Shown here: one piece after another, positions 1 through 7,304 of the stretch
Layout: each line of letters starts with the position of its first letter
Numbering within the stretch: the stretch's first letter is position 1
Source: Pelomonas cellulosilytica
GTDB lineage: Bacteria > Pseudomonadota > Gammaproteobacteria > Burkholderiales > Burkholderiaceae_C
Reading direction: 5' to 3'
Assembly (NCBI RefSeq): GCF_021353265.1
Contig: NZ_JAJTWU010000001.1
Span: 558,001-622,000 of the forward strand
Length of the DNA: 64,000 bases
The notes under the pieces: model-generated
What the model was told of the DNA's origin: nothing
The model's database searches: none
Seen by the model: only the letters and a program-made list of their open reading frames with translations
Position numbers and translations under genes: made by a program

Positions 1-844
1 GGGCGAACGCGCCGGCAACTGTTCGCTCGAAGAAGTCGTCATGGCCGTGCGCACACGGCGCGACTACTTCGGCCTGGACGTCGGTATCGAGACGTCGCAG
101 ATCGTGCCGGTCTCCAAGCTCGTGTCGCAGACGACCGGCTTCGTCATCCAGCCGAACAAGGCGGTGGTCGGCGCCAATGCGTTCGCGCACGCGTCGGGCA
201 TCCACCAGGACGGCGTGCTGAAAGCCCGCGACACCTACGAGATCATGCGCGCCGAGGACGTGGGCTGGGCCGCCAACAAGATCGTGCTCGGCAAGCTGTC
301 GGGCCGCAACGCTTTCAAGCAGCGCCTGCAGGAGCTGGGCATCCAACTGGAGAGCGAGGCCGAGGTCAACGCGGCCTTCGTGCGCTTCAAGGACTTGGCC
401 GACCGCAAGAACGAAATCTTTGACGAGGACATCATCGCCCTTGTCATGGACGAGTCGGTCACGGCAGAGCAGGAGCATTTCCGGCTGCTGTCGCTGTCGC
501 AGCGCAGCGAGACCGGCGAGCGGCCGCATGCGGCGGTCGTTTTTGCGGTGGGTGCCGAGGAACATCGCGCGGAGAGCGACGGCAACGGCCCGGTGGACGC
601 GACGCTGCGCGCCATCGAGTCGGTCGTCGTGTCTGGCGCCGAGATGCTGCTGTACTCGGTCAACGCGATCACTGGCGGCAGCACCGAGGCGCAGGGTGAA
701 GTCACCGTGCGGCTGCAGCACGCAGGCCGTGTCGTCAACGGCGTTGGGGCGGACCCGGACATCGTCGTCGCGTCCGCCAAGGCCTACTTGTCGGCGCTGA
801 ACAAGCTGCAGAGCAAGACGGAGCGCGTGGCGGCGCAGGGTTGA
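1..844 (+). CDS. leuA: 2-isopropylmalate synthase, C-terminal part (5' end outside window)
   Basis: LeuA condenses acetyl-CoA with 2-oxoisovalerate, the first committed step of leucine synthesis. The reading frame is open from base 2, ahead of the first ATG at 41, so the gene enters from the left. The visible part holds the end of the catalytic domain (GERAGN, then HASGIHQDG, a metal-site histidine region of the family), the linker, and the C-terminal leucine-feedback domain with its typical NAITGGS and GQGEV-like stretches, ending in SALNKLQ. About half of a usual 510-570 residue enzyme is present. No leucine leader can be judged because the 5' end is missing. Confidence 0.95.
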   Translation, partial: GERAGNCSLEEVVMAVRTRRDYFGLDVGIETSQIVPVSKLVSQTTGFVIQPNKAVVGANAFAHASGIHQDGVLKARDTYEIMRAEDVGWAANKIVLGKLSGRNAFKQRLQELGIQLESEAEVNAAFVRFKDLADRKNEIFDEDIIALVMDESVTAEQEHFRLLSLSQRSETGERPHAAVVFAVGAEEHRAESDGNGPVDATLRAIESVVVSGAEMLLYSVNAITGGSTEAQGEVTVRLQHAGRVVNGVGADPDIVVASAKAYLSALNKLQSKTERVAAQG

Positions 845-1159
845 GCGGGTGTGACGGGTGTCACGCGGCCCGGGACCGTTACCGGGCTGCGTGCAATCTG
901 GCGCGGAAACACCCCGGTCCTCGGCGACCCGAACGGCGGGCCGCCCCTCAGAATCGCGACCACGACCCGCCTTCGGCAGTCGGGTGCAGCGCACTGTAGC
1001 GCTCCGGGCTCTCCCGGATGACAGCACCTTGTCAGCCGGGGCCTACTGTGGAGCGTTTGCTGCGCTGCAAGATGGAAAGAGCCGGCCACCGTCCTTGAAT
1101 GCATCCCCAGATTCGCCGTTTGGAGAGTGCACTTGAGGAATGTTGCTTAAGTTCTTATG
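845..1159. other. Intergenic region downstream of leuA; no gene seen
   Basis: About 315 bases lie before the next promoter. Short frames here lack the third-position G/C pattern of neighbouring genes. A strong imperfect stem (864-873 with 882-891, eight-base loop) sits 20 bases after the leuA stop but has no T-run, so it could be an mRNA 3' end or a Rho-type region rather than a standard intrinsic terminator. I see no RNA gene or repeat in the rest. Confidence 0.6.
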
Positions 1160-1188
1160 TTGTCAGTGTTTTTGGCGTCACTTACACT
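1160..1188 (+). promoter_or_regulatory. Sigma-70 type promoter for the endopeptidase gene
   Basis: TTGTCA at 1160-1165 and TACACT at 1183-1188 are separated by exactly 17 bases. The predicted transcription start near 1195 lies downstream of ATG 1157, so that ATG cannot be used from this promoter. This supports the TTG start at 1214. Confidence 0.65.
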
Positions 1189-1213
1189 GCCGCCCTGCTG
1201 TTTGGGGACCCCG

Positions 1214-2203
1214 TTGAAGACATTTGCCGCCGCCCTCCTGAGCCTCAGCCTGACGGTCGCACTGCCCGGCGTCGCGTCGGCTGCCTCCGACACCAAGCCC
1301 AAGGCCACCAAGACCTCCGCCAAGACGGTCGCTCCCACGCGCAAGGTGCGCTCCGTCGTGCTGCGCAAGACGGCGGTGGCCGCGACGCCGGCCGTCGCGA
1401 CGTTCGGCCAGGTCGCCGGCCTGCACGAGGTGGATGACCCGCTGTCGTTGAAGTCCAGCGTCGCCTATGTGCTGGACCAGAACACCAACGAGGTGCTGTT
1501 CTCCAAGAACCCGCAGGCCGTGCTGCCGATCGCGTCGATCACCAAGCTTATGACGGCGCTGGTCGTCGTCGAGTCGGGCCTGCCGATGGACGAGAAGCTG
1601 ACGGTGACCGAGGAAGACCGCGATACCGAGAAGAACACCGGCTCGCGCCTGGCCTTCGGCACGACGCTGACGCGCGGCGACATGCTGCACCTGGCGCTGA
1701 TGTCCAGCGAGAACCGCGCCGCCCACGCGCTGGGCCGCAACTATCCCGGAGGCCTCGAGGCTTTCGTAGCCGCGATGAACGCCAAGGCGATCAGCCTGGG
1801 AATGGCCGACACGCACTATGTCGAACCCACAGGCCTGTCCAGCCGCAACCAGAGCAGTGCGGCCGATTTGGCCAAGCTCGTCAACGTGACGAGTCAGGTG
1901 CCGTTGCTGCGCGACCTGTCGACGTCGCGCGAGGCGCGTGTCGCGCTGGGCAAGCGGCTGGTGCAGTTCCGTTCCACCAACGGTCTGCTGTCCAACCCGC
2001 TGTGGGACATCGGCCTGCAGAAGACCGGCTTCATCAACGAGGCCGGCAAGTGCCTCGTCATGCAGGCCCGCATGGCCGGCCGTCAGCTGATCATGGTGTT
2101 CCTGGACTCCAGCGGCAAGGCGTCGCGGATCGCGGATGCCGAGCGCATCCGCAAGTGGCTGTCCAGCCAGGGCGAATCGGCCACGGCGTCGACCAAGCTC
2201 TGA
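1214..2203 (+). CDS. pbpG: D-alanyl-D-alanine endopeptidase (penicillin-binding protein 7 type)
   Basis: Secreted serine peptidase of the S11 family, expected to cut D-Ala-meso-DAP cross-links in periplasmic peptidoglycan. From TTG 1214 the protein is 329 residues and opens with a clean signal peptide (MKTFAAALLSLS...ASA). The three active-site motifs are present: SITK (Ser108, Lys111), SEN (Ser165-Asn167) and KTG (270-272). The longer frame from ATG 1157 would put a strong promoter inside the coding region and add residues that spoil the signal peptide. GGGG at 1204-1207 can serve as the ribosome site. Conserved D-Ala-D-Ala carboxypeptidases (DacA type) share the motifs, but the short length and lack of a C-terminal amphipathic anchor favour the endopeptidase. 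Confidence 0.88.
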   Translation: MKTFAAALLSLSLTVALPGVASAASDTKPKATKTSAKTVAPTRKVRSVVLRKTAVAATPAVATFGQVAGLHEVDDPLSLKSSVAYVLDQNTNEVLFSKNPQAVLPIASITKLMTALVVVESGLPMDEKLTVTEEDRDTEKNTGSRLAFGTTLTRGDMLHLALMSSENRAAHALGRNYPGGLEAFVAAMNAKAISLGMADTHYVEPTGLSSRNQSSAADLAKLVNVTSQVPLLRDLSTSREARVALGKRLVQFRSTNGLLSNPLWDIGLQKTGFINEAGKCLVMQARMAGRQLIMVFLDSSGKASRIADAERIRKWLSSQGESATASTKL

Positions 2204-2229
2204 GTCCCCGGCGGGGCGCTCCTGCAGCA

Positions 2230-2258
2230 CGCGGCGCCTCGGCGCCGCGCTTGTTTTG
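2230..2258 (+). terminator. Intrinsic terminator after pbpG
   Basis: CGCGGCGCC (2230-2238) pairs with GGCGCCGCG (2241-2249), followed by a T-rich tract at 2251-2257. It lies 27 bases after the pbpG stop and just before the convergent regulator gene. Confidence 0.8.
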
Positions 2259-2261
2259 TGG

Positions 2262-3038
2262 TCAGGCCCGGTGGCCCAGCGCGGCGGAGATCTGCGCCGC
2301 CGTCTCCTTCAGCCGCACGACCCAGCTCTCTTCCAGTCGGTCGGCCGGCGCGGATATTGACAGGCCGGCGACGAGCTTGGCCTGATCGTCGTAGATGCCG
2401 GCGGCCATGCAGCGCACGCCCAGTTCCAGCTCCTCGTCGTCGCGGGCGATGCCGCGCTGGCGCACGGACGCCAGCTCACGCTCGAGCGCGCCGATGTCCG
2501 TCAGGCTGTTGCGCGTGTGGCCGGCCAGGCCGGTGCGGGTGGCGTAAGCGCGCACGCGGGCGCTGTCGTCGCACGCCAGGAAGAGCTTGCCGACCGACGT
2601 CAGGTGCAGCGGCGCCCGGCCGCCCACGGCACGGACGACCTGCATGCCCGAGCGCTCGGAGTAGGTGCGCTCGATGTAGACGATCTCGTCGCCTTGGCGC
2701 ACCGAGAGGTTCACCGGCTGGTGGGTGAACTTGTGCAGCTCGCGCATGGCGGGCAGGGCGGCGTCGCGCACGTCGAGCCGTGCCTTGACCAGGTTGCCCA
2801 GCTCCAGCAGCCGCATACCCAGCCGGTAGCTGCCGGCCTCGGGGCGGTCCACGAAACGACCCAGCGTGAGGTCATTCAGAATCCGGTGCGCCGTCGACGG
2901 ATGCAGGCCGGTTGCCTCGGACAAGGCCTTCAGCGAGACCGGGTCCTGGTGGCCGGCCAGCACGTCCAGCAGCGCGAACATGCGTTCCATTACCTGGATC
3001 GCGGGGGCGTGCGCTTCTTTCGGTTTCATAGCGTGCAT
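2262..3038 (-). CDS. IclR-family transcriptional regulator
   Basis: 258-residue DNA-binding regulator. The N-terminal winged helix-turn-helix (about residues 15-75, with LKALSEATGLHPSTAHRIL) is followed by the IclR ligand-binding domain (about 90-250). Sequences such as LTSVGKLFLA and GVRCMAAGIYDD are typical of that domain. Family members control catabolic or stress genes in response to small metabolites; the ligand here is unknown. The gene diverges from the TIGR03790-like gene, with start codons less than 30 bases apart, so the two may share control. A second start (ATG at 3027-3029, giving MKPKEAHAP) is equally possible. Neither start has a good ribosome site. Confidence 0.88.
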   Translation of the reverse strand: MHAMKPKEAHAPAIQVMERMFALLDVLAGHQDPVSLKALSEATGLHPSTAHRILNDLTLGRFVDRPEAGSYRLGMRLLELGNLVKARLDVRDAALPAMRELHKFTHQPVNLSVRQGDEIVYIERTYSERSGMQVVRAVGGRAPLHLTSVGKLFLACDDSARVRAYATRTGLAGHTRNSLTDIGALERELASVRQRGIARDDEELELGVRCMAAGIYDDQAKLVAGLSISAPADRLEESWVVRLKETAAQISAALGHRA

Positions 3039-3055
3039 TGTGGAGGAGAACGACG

Positions 3056-4198
3056 GTGTTTTGTATGGCGAAAGCGGGGTTCAGCAGATGGCATGCGGTC
3101 CTGGCCTTGCTGTGGGCGTGCATGGCCGCGCCCGGTGCGGCGGCGGCGGAGCCGGCGGAGGTCGGCTGGTTGCCGCTGCCACGCCTGTACGGGCGGATCA
3201 CGGCCCAGGAGCTGGGGCTGGTCATCAACACGGCCGACCCGTATTCGGTCACCGTCGGCGAGCACTACGCCCGCCGCCGTGGCATTCCGCCAGGGCAGAT
3301 CCTGCGCGTCCAGTTGCCCGTGCGGGCCAGCCTCACGCGCGAGGAGTTCACGGCGCTGGATGAGGCCATCCGCAGCCGCATGCCGACGCACGTCCAGGGG
3401 CTGGCGCTGGCCTGGGTGCAGCCCTACGCCGTCGACTGCAATGCGCTGACGAGCGCACTTGCGCAGGGGCTGGAGCCGGACCTGTGCGCGCACAGCTGCG
3501 CGGCGACTCGCATCACCCCCTACGTCGGCTATGCCGGCGCGCGGCCCTGGTCGGTGCTGGGCATGCGCTTGGCGATGCAACTGGCGGCACGTTCCGTGCC
3601 GGCGGCGCTGGCGATGATCGAGCGCGGCATCGCCGCCGATCACACGCTGGCCGCCGCGCCGGCGGAACGGGCGATGGCGTACCTCGCTGCGACGCCGGAT
3701 GCCGCGCGCAATGTCCGCGAGCGCCTGTTCCCGCCCGCCGGCCCGGTGCCCGGCGCGCCGGCTCTTGACGTGGCTCGCGTACGCAGCGACGCGTTGCCGG
3801 CCATGCGCCGCATCCTCGTCTACGAAACCGGCCTGCCGCGCGTGCCTGCACCGCTCGGCGGCGAATGGCTGCCCGGCGCGCTCGCCGATCACCTGACCTC
3901 CTTCGGCGGCCTGCTGGACAAGCCGGCGGGCGAGGGGCAGATGACCGTGCTGGACTGGATCGATGCCGGGGCCACGGCCAGCTACGGCGCGGTCAGCGAG
4001 CCGTGCAATCACCTGCAGAAGTTCCCGCATCCGCAGGTGCTGATCCAGGCCTATGCGCAAGGCATCAGCGCGCTGGAGGCTTACTGGCACAGCGTCGCCT
4101 GGCCGGCTCAGGGCGTCTTCGTCGGCGAACCGCTGGCTGCGCCCTTCGCGCCCTTATCTCCGGTTGCGGCGTCCGCCACATCCGCCGCGGCGCCCTGA
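3056..4198 (+). CDS. Secreted TIGR03790-like protein of unknown function
   Basis: The 380-residue product begins with a signal peptide (basic start, then AVLALLWACMAAPGAAAA). Sequence features match my memory of family TIGR03790: LVINTADPYSV followed by a YARRRGIP stretch near the N-terminus, and SYGAVSEPC, YWHSV and FVGEPLAAPF near the C-terminus. That family has no known activity and, as I recall it, occurs mainly in species carrying an exosortase protein-sorting system. GTG 3056 is chosen because GGAGGAG at 3042-3048 lies seven bases upstream; ATG 3065 is the alternative. The 3' end overlaps the convergent hpnE by 91 bases. No exosortase gene is visible in the window. Confidence 0.65.
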   Translation: MFCMAKAGFSRWHAVLALLWACMAAPGAAAAEPAEVGWLPLPRLYGRITAQELGLVINTADPYSVTVGEHYARRRGIPPGQILRVQLPVRASLTREEFTALDEAIRSRMPTHVQGLALAWVQPYAVDCNALTSALAQGLEPDLCAHSCAATRITPYVGYAGARPWSVLGMRLAMQLAARSVPAALAMIERGIAADHTLAAAPAERAMAYLAATPDAARNVRERLFPPAGPVPGAPALDVARVRSDALPAMRRILVYETGLPRVPAPLGGEWLPGALADHLTSFGGLLDKPAGEGQMTVLDWIDAGATASYGAVSEPCNHLQKFPHPQVLIQAYAQGISALEAYWHSVAWPAQGVFVGEPLAAPFAPLSPVAASATSAAAP

Positions 4199-5412
4199 GC
4201 CGCGGCCAGGCCGGCGCGCACGGCGCCTTCCAGCGTGGCAGGGTAGGGGCCGTCCACGTAGTCGCCCGCCGCCCACAGGCCCGGCGCGATGTGGGCGACT
4301 GGGCGGGCGAGCCCTGGCGTACAGGCGAAGGTGGCGCGCTTTTCGGTCAGCGTCCGGTCGATGATCGGGGGAGCGGACCAGCGGAATTCGCGCAGTGCCT
4401 GCGCCAGTACCGCCTCGGCGCAGCCCCCGCGCTCGACCCAGGGCGCCGCGCCGCTGACGACGAAGGCGAAGCGGCCCGGCGCGCCACCGAGCTGGCCGTG
4501 GTCGAACACAAACTGCGCCGGGGCCTGCGGCCCTTCGCGCAGCGCCACCATCGGCGACGGCAGCGCGCTACCCGGGCTGTGCAGATAGATCGTGACGATG
4601 GGCTGGAAGGCCAGTGCCTGCGCCGTGGCCGACCAGGCGGGCGCGACGGCGGCAGTGAGCCGCGCGGCCTCGACGCTCGTGCTCGCGAGCACGACGGCAT
4701 CGAACGCCTCGCCATCGACGCGCCAGCCGGCTTCCAGCCGCTGCACACGATGGCCCGTCCGCAGCCGCTCACCCAGCCAGGTCGTGGCCGGCGCCGCAAG
4801 GAGCTCCGACAAGGGGCGCCTCGGCAACAGCAGATCGGCACTGCCGGCGCCGCTGAAGAGGGCGTCCTTCAGCACGCGCAGGAAGACCCTCGCGCTGGCC
4901 TGCGGGGCCGGCGTGTTCAGCGCGGCCACGCACAGCGGCTCGACGAGGTCGCGCCTGACGGCCGCTGGCAGGCCGGTGCACAGCTCGGCGACGCTGAGGC
5001 GGGCGTCGCAGCGGAAGCCCCGGGCCAGCCAGCCGCCGGCCGCGATCAACAGACCAAGGCGCGCCGACAGCGGCCAGCTGCGGTGGGCCAGCACGCCACG
5101 CGCGAAGGCGACCAGCGGCGGCCCCGGCGGCAGGCATAGCCCCGGCTCATCCGGGTAGGGCAGGGCCAGCGGCAGGCGCTTGAGCACCGCGTCGGGGTCG
5201 ACGCCCAGCCGTCGCATCAGCGCGAGGCTGTCACGGTACGCGCCGATGAGGATGTGCTGGCCGTTGTCGTAGTCGGGCTCGCCCGCGACGCTGCGCGCCC
5301 GGCCGCCCAGCTGCGGTGCCATCTCGAAGACGGTGACATCATGGCCCGCATCCGCCAGGCCAACGGCCGCAGCAATACCTGCCCAGCCACCTCCGACAAC
5401 CCCGGCTCTCAC
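4108..5412 (-). CDS. hpnE: Hydroxysqualene dehydroxylase
   Basis: FAD-dependent amine-oxidase-fold enzyme that removes the hydroxyl group of hydroxysqualene to give squalene, the last step of the bacterial HpnCDE route. The 434-residue protein opens with the dinucleotide-binding VVGGGWAGIAAA motif and the FE...LGGRARS segment, and carries the C-terminal FAD motif AAGDYVDGPYPATLEGAV. About 30 low-complexity residues (Ala/Gly/Lys-rich) follow this motif and are encoded opposite the end of the TIGR03790-like gene; they may be dispensable. The start is GTG at 5410-5412. It is the third gene of the hpnCDE operon, separated from hpnD by an 85-base spacer filled by a palindromic repeat. Confidence 0.9.
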   Translation of the reverse strand: MRAGVVGGGWAGIAAAVGLADAGHDVTVFEMAPQLGGRARSVAGEPDYDNGQHILIGAYRDSLALMRRLGVDPDAVLKRLPLALPYPDEPGLCLPPGPPLVAFARGVLAHRSWPLSARLGLLIAAGGWLARGFRCDARLSVAELCTGLPAAVRRDLVEPLCVAALNTPAPQASARVFLRVLKDALFSGAGSADLLLPRRPLSELLAAPATTWLGERLRTGHRVQRLEAGWRVDGEAFDAVVLASTSVEAARLTAAVAPAWSATAQALAFQPIVTIYLHSPGSALPSPMVALREGPQAPAQFVFDHGQLGGAPGRFAFVVSGAAPWVERGGCAEAVLAQALREFRWSAPPIIDRTLTEKRATFACTPGLARPVAHIAPGLWAAGDYVDGPYPATLEGAVRAGLAAAQGAAADVADAATGDKGAKGAASGSPTKTP

Positions 5413-5421
5413 GACAGCGCG

Positions 5422-5497
5422 GCTCCCGCAGAACTGGCTTTGCCAGGCTGCCGGGAGCGCCCCCTCGAGGGGGCCGGCGGAGCCGGTAGGGGGTGGG
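5422..5497. repeat. Extragenic palindromic element between hpnD and hpnE
   Basis: The spacer holds GCTCCCG at 5422-5428 pairing with CGGGAGC at 5452-5458, directly followed by a second palindrome, CCCCCTCGAGGGGG, and then GCCGG...CCGGTAGGGGGTGGGT up to the hpnD stop. This looks like the mosaic, stop-codon-proximal repeats I know from Comamonadaceae and related genomes. A looser relative of the CCCC-TCGAGGGGGC core occurs at 59810-59826. Copy number elsewhere in the genome cannot be seen from here. Confidence 0.55.
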
Positions 5498-6343
5498 TCA
5501 TGTCTTCCAGTTGGTCTTCATCGCGATCCACAGCTTGCGCAGCGGCGTCAGCGAGATGCGCTGGTGCAGCACCTGGAAGCGCTCGCGCTCGATCTCCACC
5601 AGCAGCGCGCGGTAGATGTTGGCCATCATCAGCCCCGGCTTCTGGGCCGAGCGGTCCGCGTCGGGCAGCAGCGCGAAGGCGTCGTCGTAGAGCCGATGCG
5701 CGCGCTCGGCCTGGAAGGTCATCAGCGCGGTGAAGCGCTCGCTGTAACCCCAGGGCTGGCTGCGCAGCAGGATCTCGTTGGCCTTGACGCCAAACTGCTG
5801 CAGTTCGTTCACCGGCAGGTAGATGCGGCCGCGCCGCGCATCGTCACCGACGTCGCGGATGATGTTGGTCAGCTGCATGGCCAGGCCCAGCTTGTGCGCG
5901 TACTCGATCGTCTGCCGCTGGGTGCGGCCGAAGATGCTGCTGGCGACCTCGCCGACGACGCCGGCCACGAGGTGGCAATAGCGCTGCAGACCGGGGAAGT
6001 CGAGGTAGCGCGTCTGTTGCAGGTCCATCTCGCAGCCATCGATGATGGCATTCAGGTGCTCCAGCCGGATGTCGTAGGCGGCCGTGTGCGGCATCAGCGC
6101 CTTCATGACCGGGTGCGTCGGCTGACCGGTAAAGGCGCTGGCGGCCTCCTTGCGCCACCACGCGAGCTTGGTGGCGGCGACACTGCCGTCCTGCGTCTCG
6201 TCGACGACGTCGTCGACCTCACGGCAGAAGGCGTAGAAGGCCGTGATGGCTGCGCGCCGCTGCGGCGGCAGGAAGAGGAAGGCGTAGTAGAAGCTCGAGC
6301 CGCTGGCGGCGGCCTTCTGCTGGACGTATTGCTCGGGGCTCAT
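5498..6343 (-). CDS. hpnD: Presqualene diphosphate synthase
   Basis: HpnD joins two farnesyl diphosphate molecules to presqualene diphosphate. The 281-residue protein has both aspartate-rich magnesium sites of the trans-isoprenyl-diphosphate synthase family: DDVVDE around residue 50 and the second site at NIIRDVGDDARRGRIYLP. The Tyr/Phe-rich start (SSFYYAFLFLPPQRR) is typical of HpnD. The ATG at 6341-6343 overlaps the hpnC stop in an ATGA arrangement, indicating coupled translation. The enzyme is expected to be peripheral to the inner membrane. A phytoene synthase would look similar, but the hpnC and hpnE neighbours decide the call. Confidence 0.93.
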   Translation of the reverse strand: MSPEQYVQQKAAASGSSFYYAFLFLPPQRRAAITAFYAFCREVDDVVDETQDGSVAATKLAWWRKEAASAFTGQPTHPVMKALMPHTAAYDIRLEHLNAIIDGCEMDLQQTRYLDFPGLQRYCHLVAGVVGEVASSIFGRTQRQTIEYAHKLGLAMQLTNIIRDVGDDARRGRIYLPVNELQQFGVKANEILLRSQPWGYSERFTALMTFQAERAHRLYDDAFALLPDADRSAQKPGLMMANIYRALLVEIERERFQVLHQRISLTPLRKLWIAMKTNWKT

Positions 6344-7164
6344 GATGTGGCGCGCATTGTCAGCGCACGCCAGGCCAGGCGCGGCAGGTCGGCCTTGCGA
6401 ACCGCGGGCCGGTGCAGCAGGCTGTCGTGGCCGCGGGCTTCGATCTTGTCCAGGATGAGCAGGCCGCCCTGCACGACCAGGCGCAGTTCCCAGCCGACAC
6501 GACCCGGCAGCGACAGGGCCAGCGGCGCGCCTTCCAGCATCAGCAACCGCGCCCAGCCGCAGAGGTCGCGGATCAGCGCCCGCGCGGCCGGGCTGTCGCG
6601 GCAGGCCAGCACGTCTTCGGCGCTGACGCCGTGGCGGTCGAGGTCGGATTGCGGCACGTAGAGCCGGCCGTTGGGCCCGTCGCGCGTGAAGTCCTGCCAG
6701 AAGTTGATCAACTGCAGTGCGGAGCAGATGGCATCCGAGCGCCGCAGCGACAGCGCGTCGCCCACGCCGTACAGGCCCAGCAGCAGCCGGCCGACCGGGT
6801 TGGCCGAGCGGCGGCAATAGTCCAGCACATGGGCGCGGTCGCGGTAGCGCGGTGGCGCCAGGTCCTGCTCGAAGGCGTCAAGCAAGTCGTGCAGCAAGCC
6901 GGGCTCCAGCCGGTGCAGTTCGCGTGACAGCAGCGTGAAGACCCCTGGCCAGCGCCCGGACGGCGCGCGGCCGGCCGCCACCGCTGCGAGATCGGCGCGG
7001 TAGGCCAGCAGCGCTTGGCGGCGCGCGTCCGTGCTGGCGTCCCCCTCGTCGGCCAGATCGTCGGCCGTACGGGCGAAGTGGTACACGGCCACCACCGCCG
7101 GCCGCATGCCGCGAGGACACAACACCGATGCAACAGGAAAGTTCTCGTAATGGTCGACGCTCAA
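6340..7164 (-). CDS. hpnC: Hydroxysqualene synthase
   Basis: HpnC converts presqualene diphosphate to hydroxysqualene. The protein starts SVDHYENFPVAS, the usual HpnC opening, so I chose the TTG at 7162-7164; a TTG four codons upstream (7174-7176) is the alternative. The first metal site is FARTADDLADEG and the second NFWQDFTRDGPNGRLYVP. It is the first gene of hpnC-hpnD-hpnE and shares its upstream region with the divergent efflux operon. A squalene-hopene cyclase gene, which would use the product, is not in the window. Confidence 0.9.
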   Translation of the reverse strand: MSVDHYENFPVASVLCPRGMRPAVVAVYHFARTADDLADEGDASTDARRQALLAYRADLAAVAAGRAPSGRWPGVFTLLSRELHRLEPGLLHDLLDAFEQDLAPPRYRDRAHVLDYCRRSANPVGRLLLGLYGVGDALSLRRSDAICSALQLINFWQDFTRDGPNGRLYVPQSDLDRHGVSAEDVLACRDSPAARALIRDLCGWARLLMLEGAPLALSLPGRVGWELRLVVQGGLLILDKIEARGHDSLLHRPAVRKADLPRLAWRALTMRATS

Positions 7165-7221
7165 GTCTTTTCTCAACTTCCGCTTGCAAGGCCGCGACGT
7201 AACAGCGAAATTCGGCGAGGT

Positions 7222-7251
7222 TTGACAGTTGTCACGGGGTCTGAATACATT
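7222..7251 (+). promoter_or_regulatory. Sigma-70 promoter of the efflux operon
   Basis: A perfect TTGACA (7222-7227) and TACATT (7246-7251) are separated by 18 bases. The -35 box lies within a small palindrome, TGACA-2-TGTCA (7223-7234). The expected transcript start is near 7258, inside the adjacent operator-like palindrome. Confidence 0.75.
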
Positions 7252-7271
7252 ACTGACCCGCCGGTCACTAA
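7250..7271. promoter_or_regulatory. Operator-like inverted repeat over the efflux transcription start
   Basis: TTACTGACC (7250-7258), four bases, then GGTCACTAA (7263-7271) form an inverted repeat with eight of nine positions matching. It begins at the last base of the -10 box and covers the probable +1, as expected for repression by a TetR- or MarR-type dimer. No such regulator gene is adjacent. Confidence 0.6.
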
Positions 7272-7304
7272 TTTGCCGGCAGCTTCTCCCCTGTCGAGGT
7301 TTGC

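Noticed and set aside
864-891. Stem-loop after leuA considered as an intrinsic terminator
   Set aside because: The stem is strong but is followed by TGCAATCTGG with no T-run, so it is not called a terminator.
1157-1213. ATG 1157 as the start of the endopeptidase
   Set aside because: It lies upstream of the predicted transcript start and adds residues that disrupt the signal peptide.
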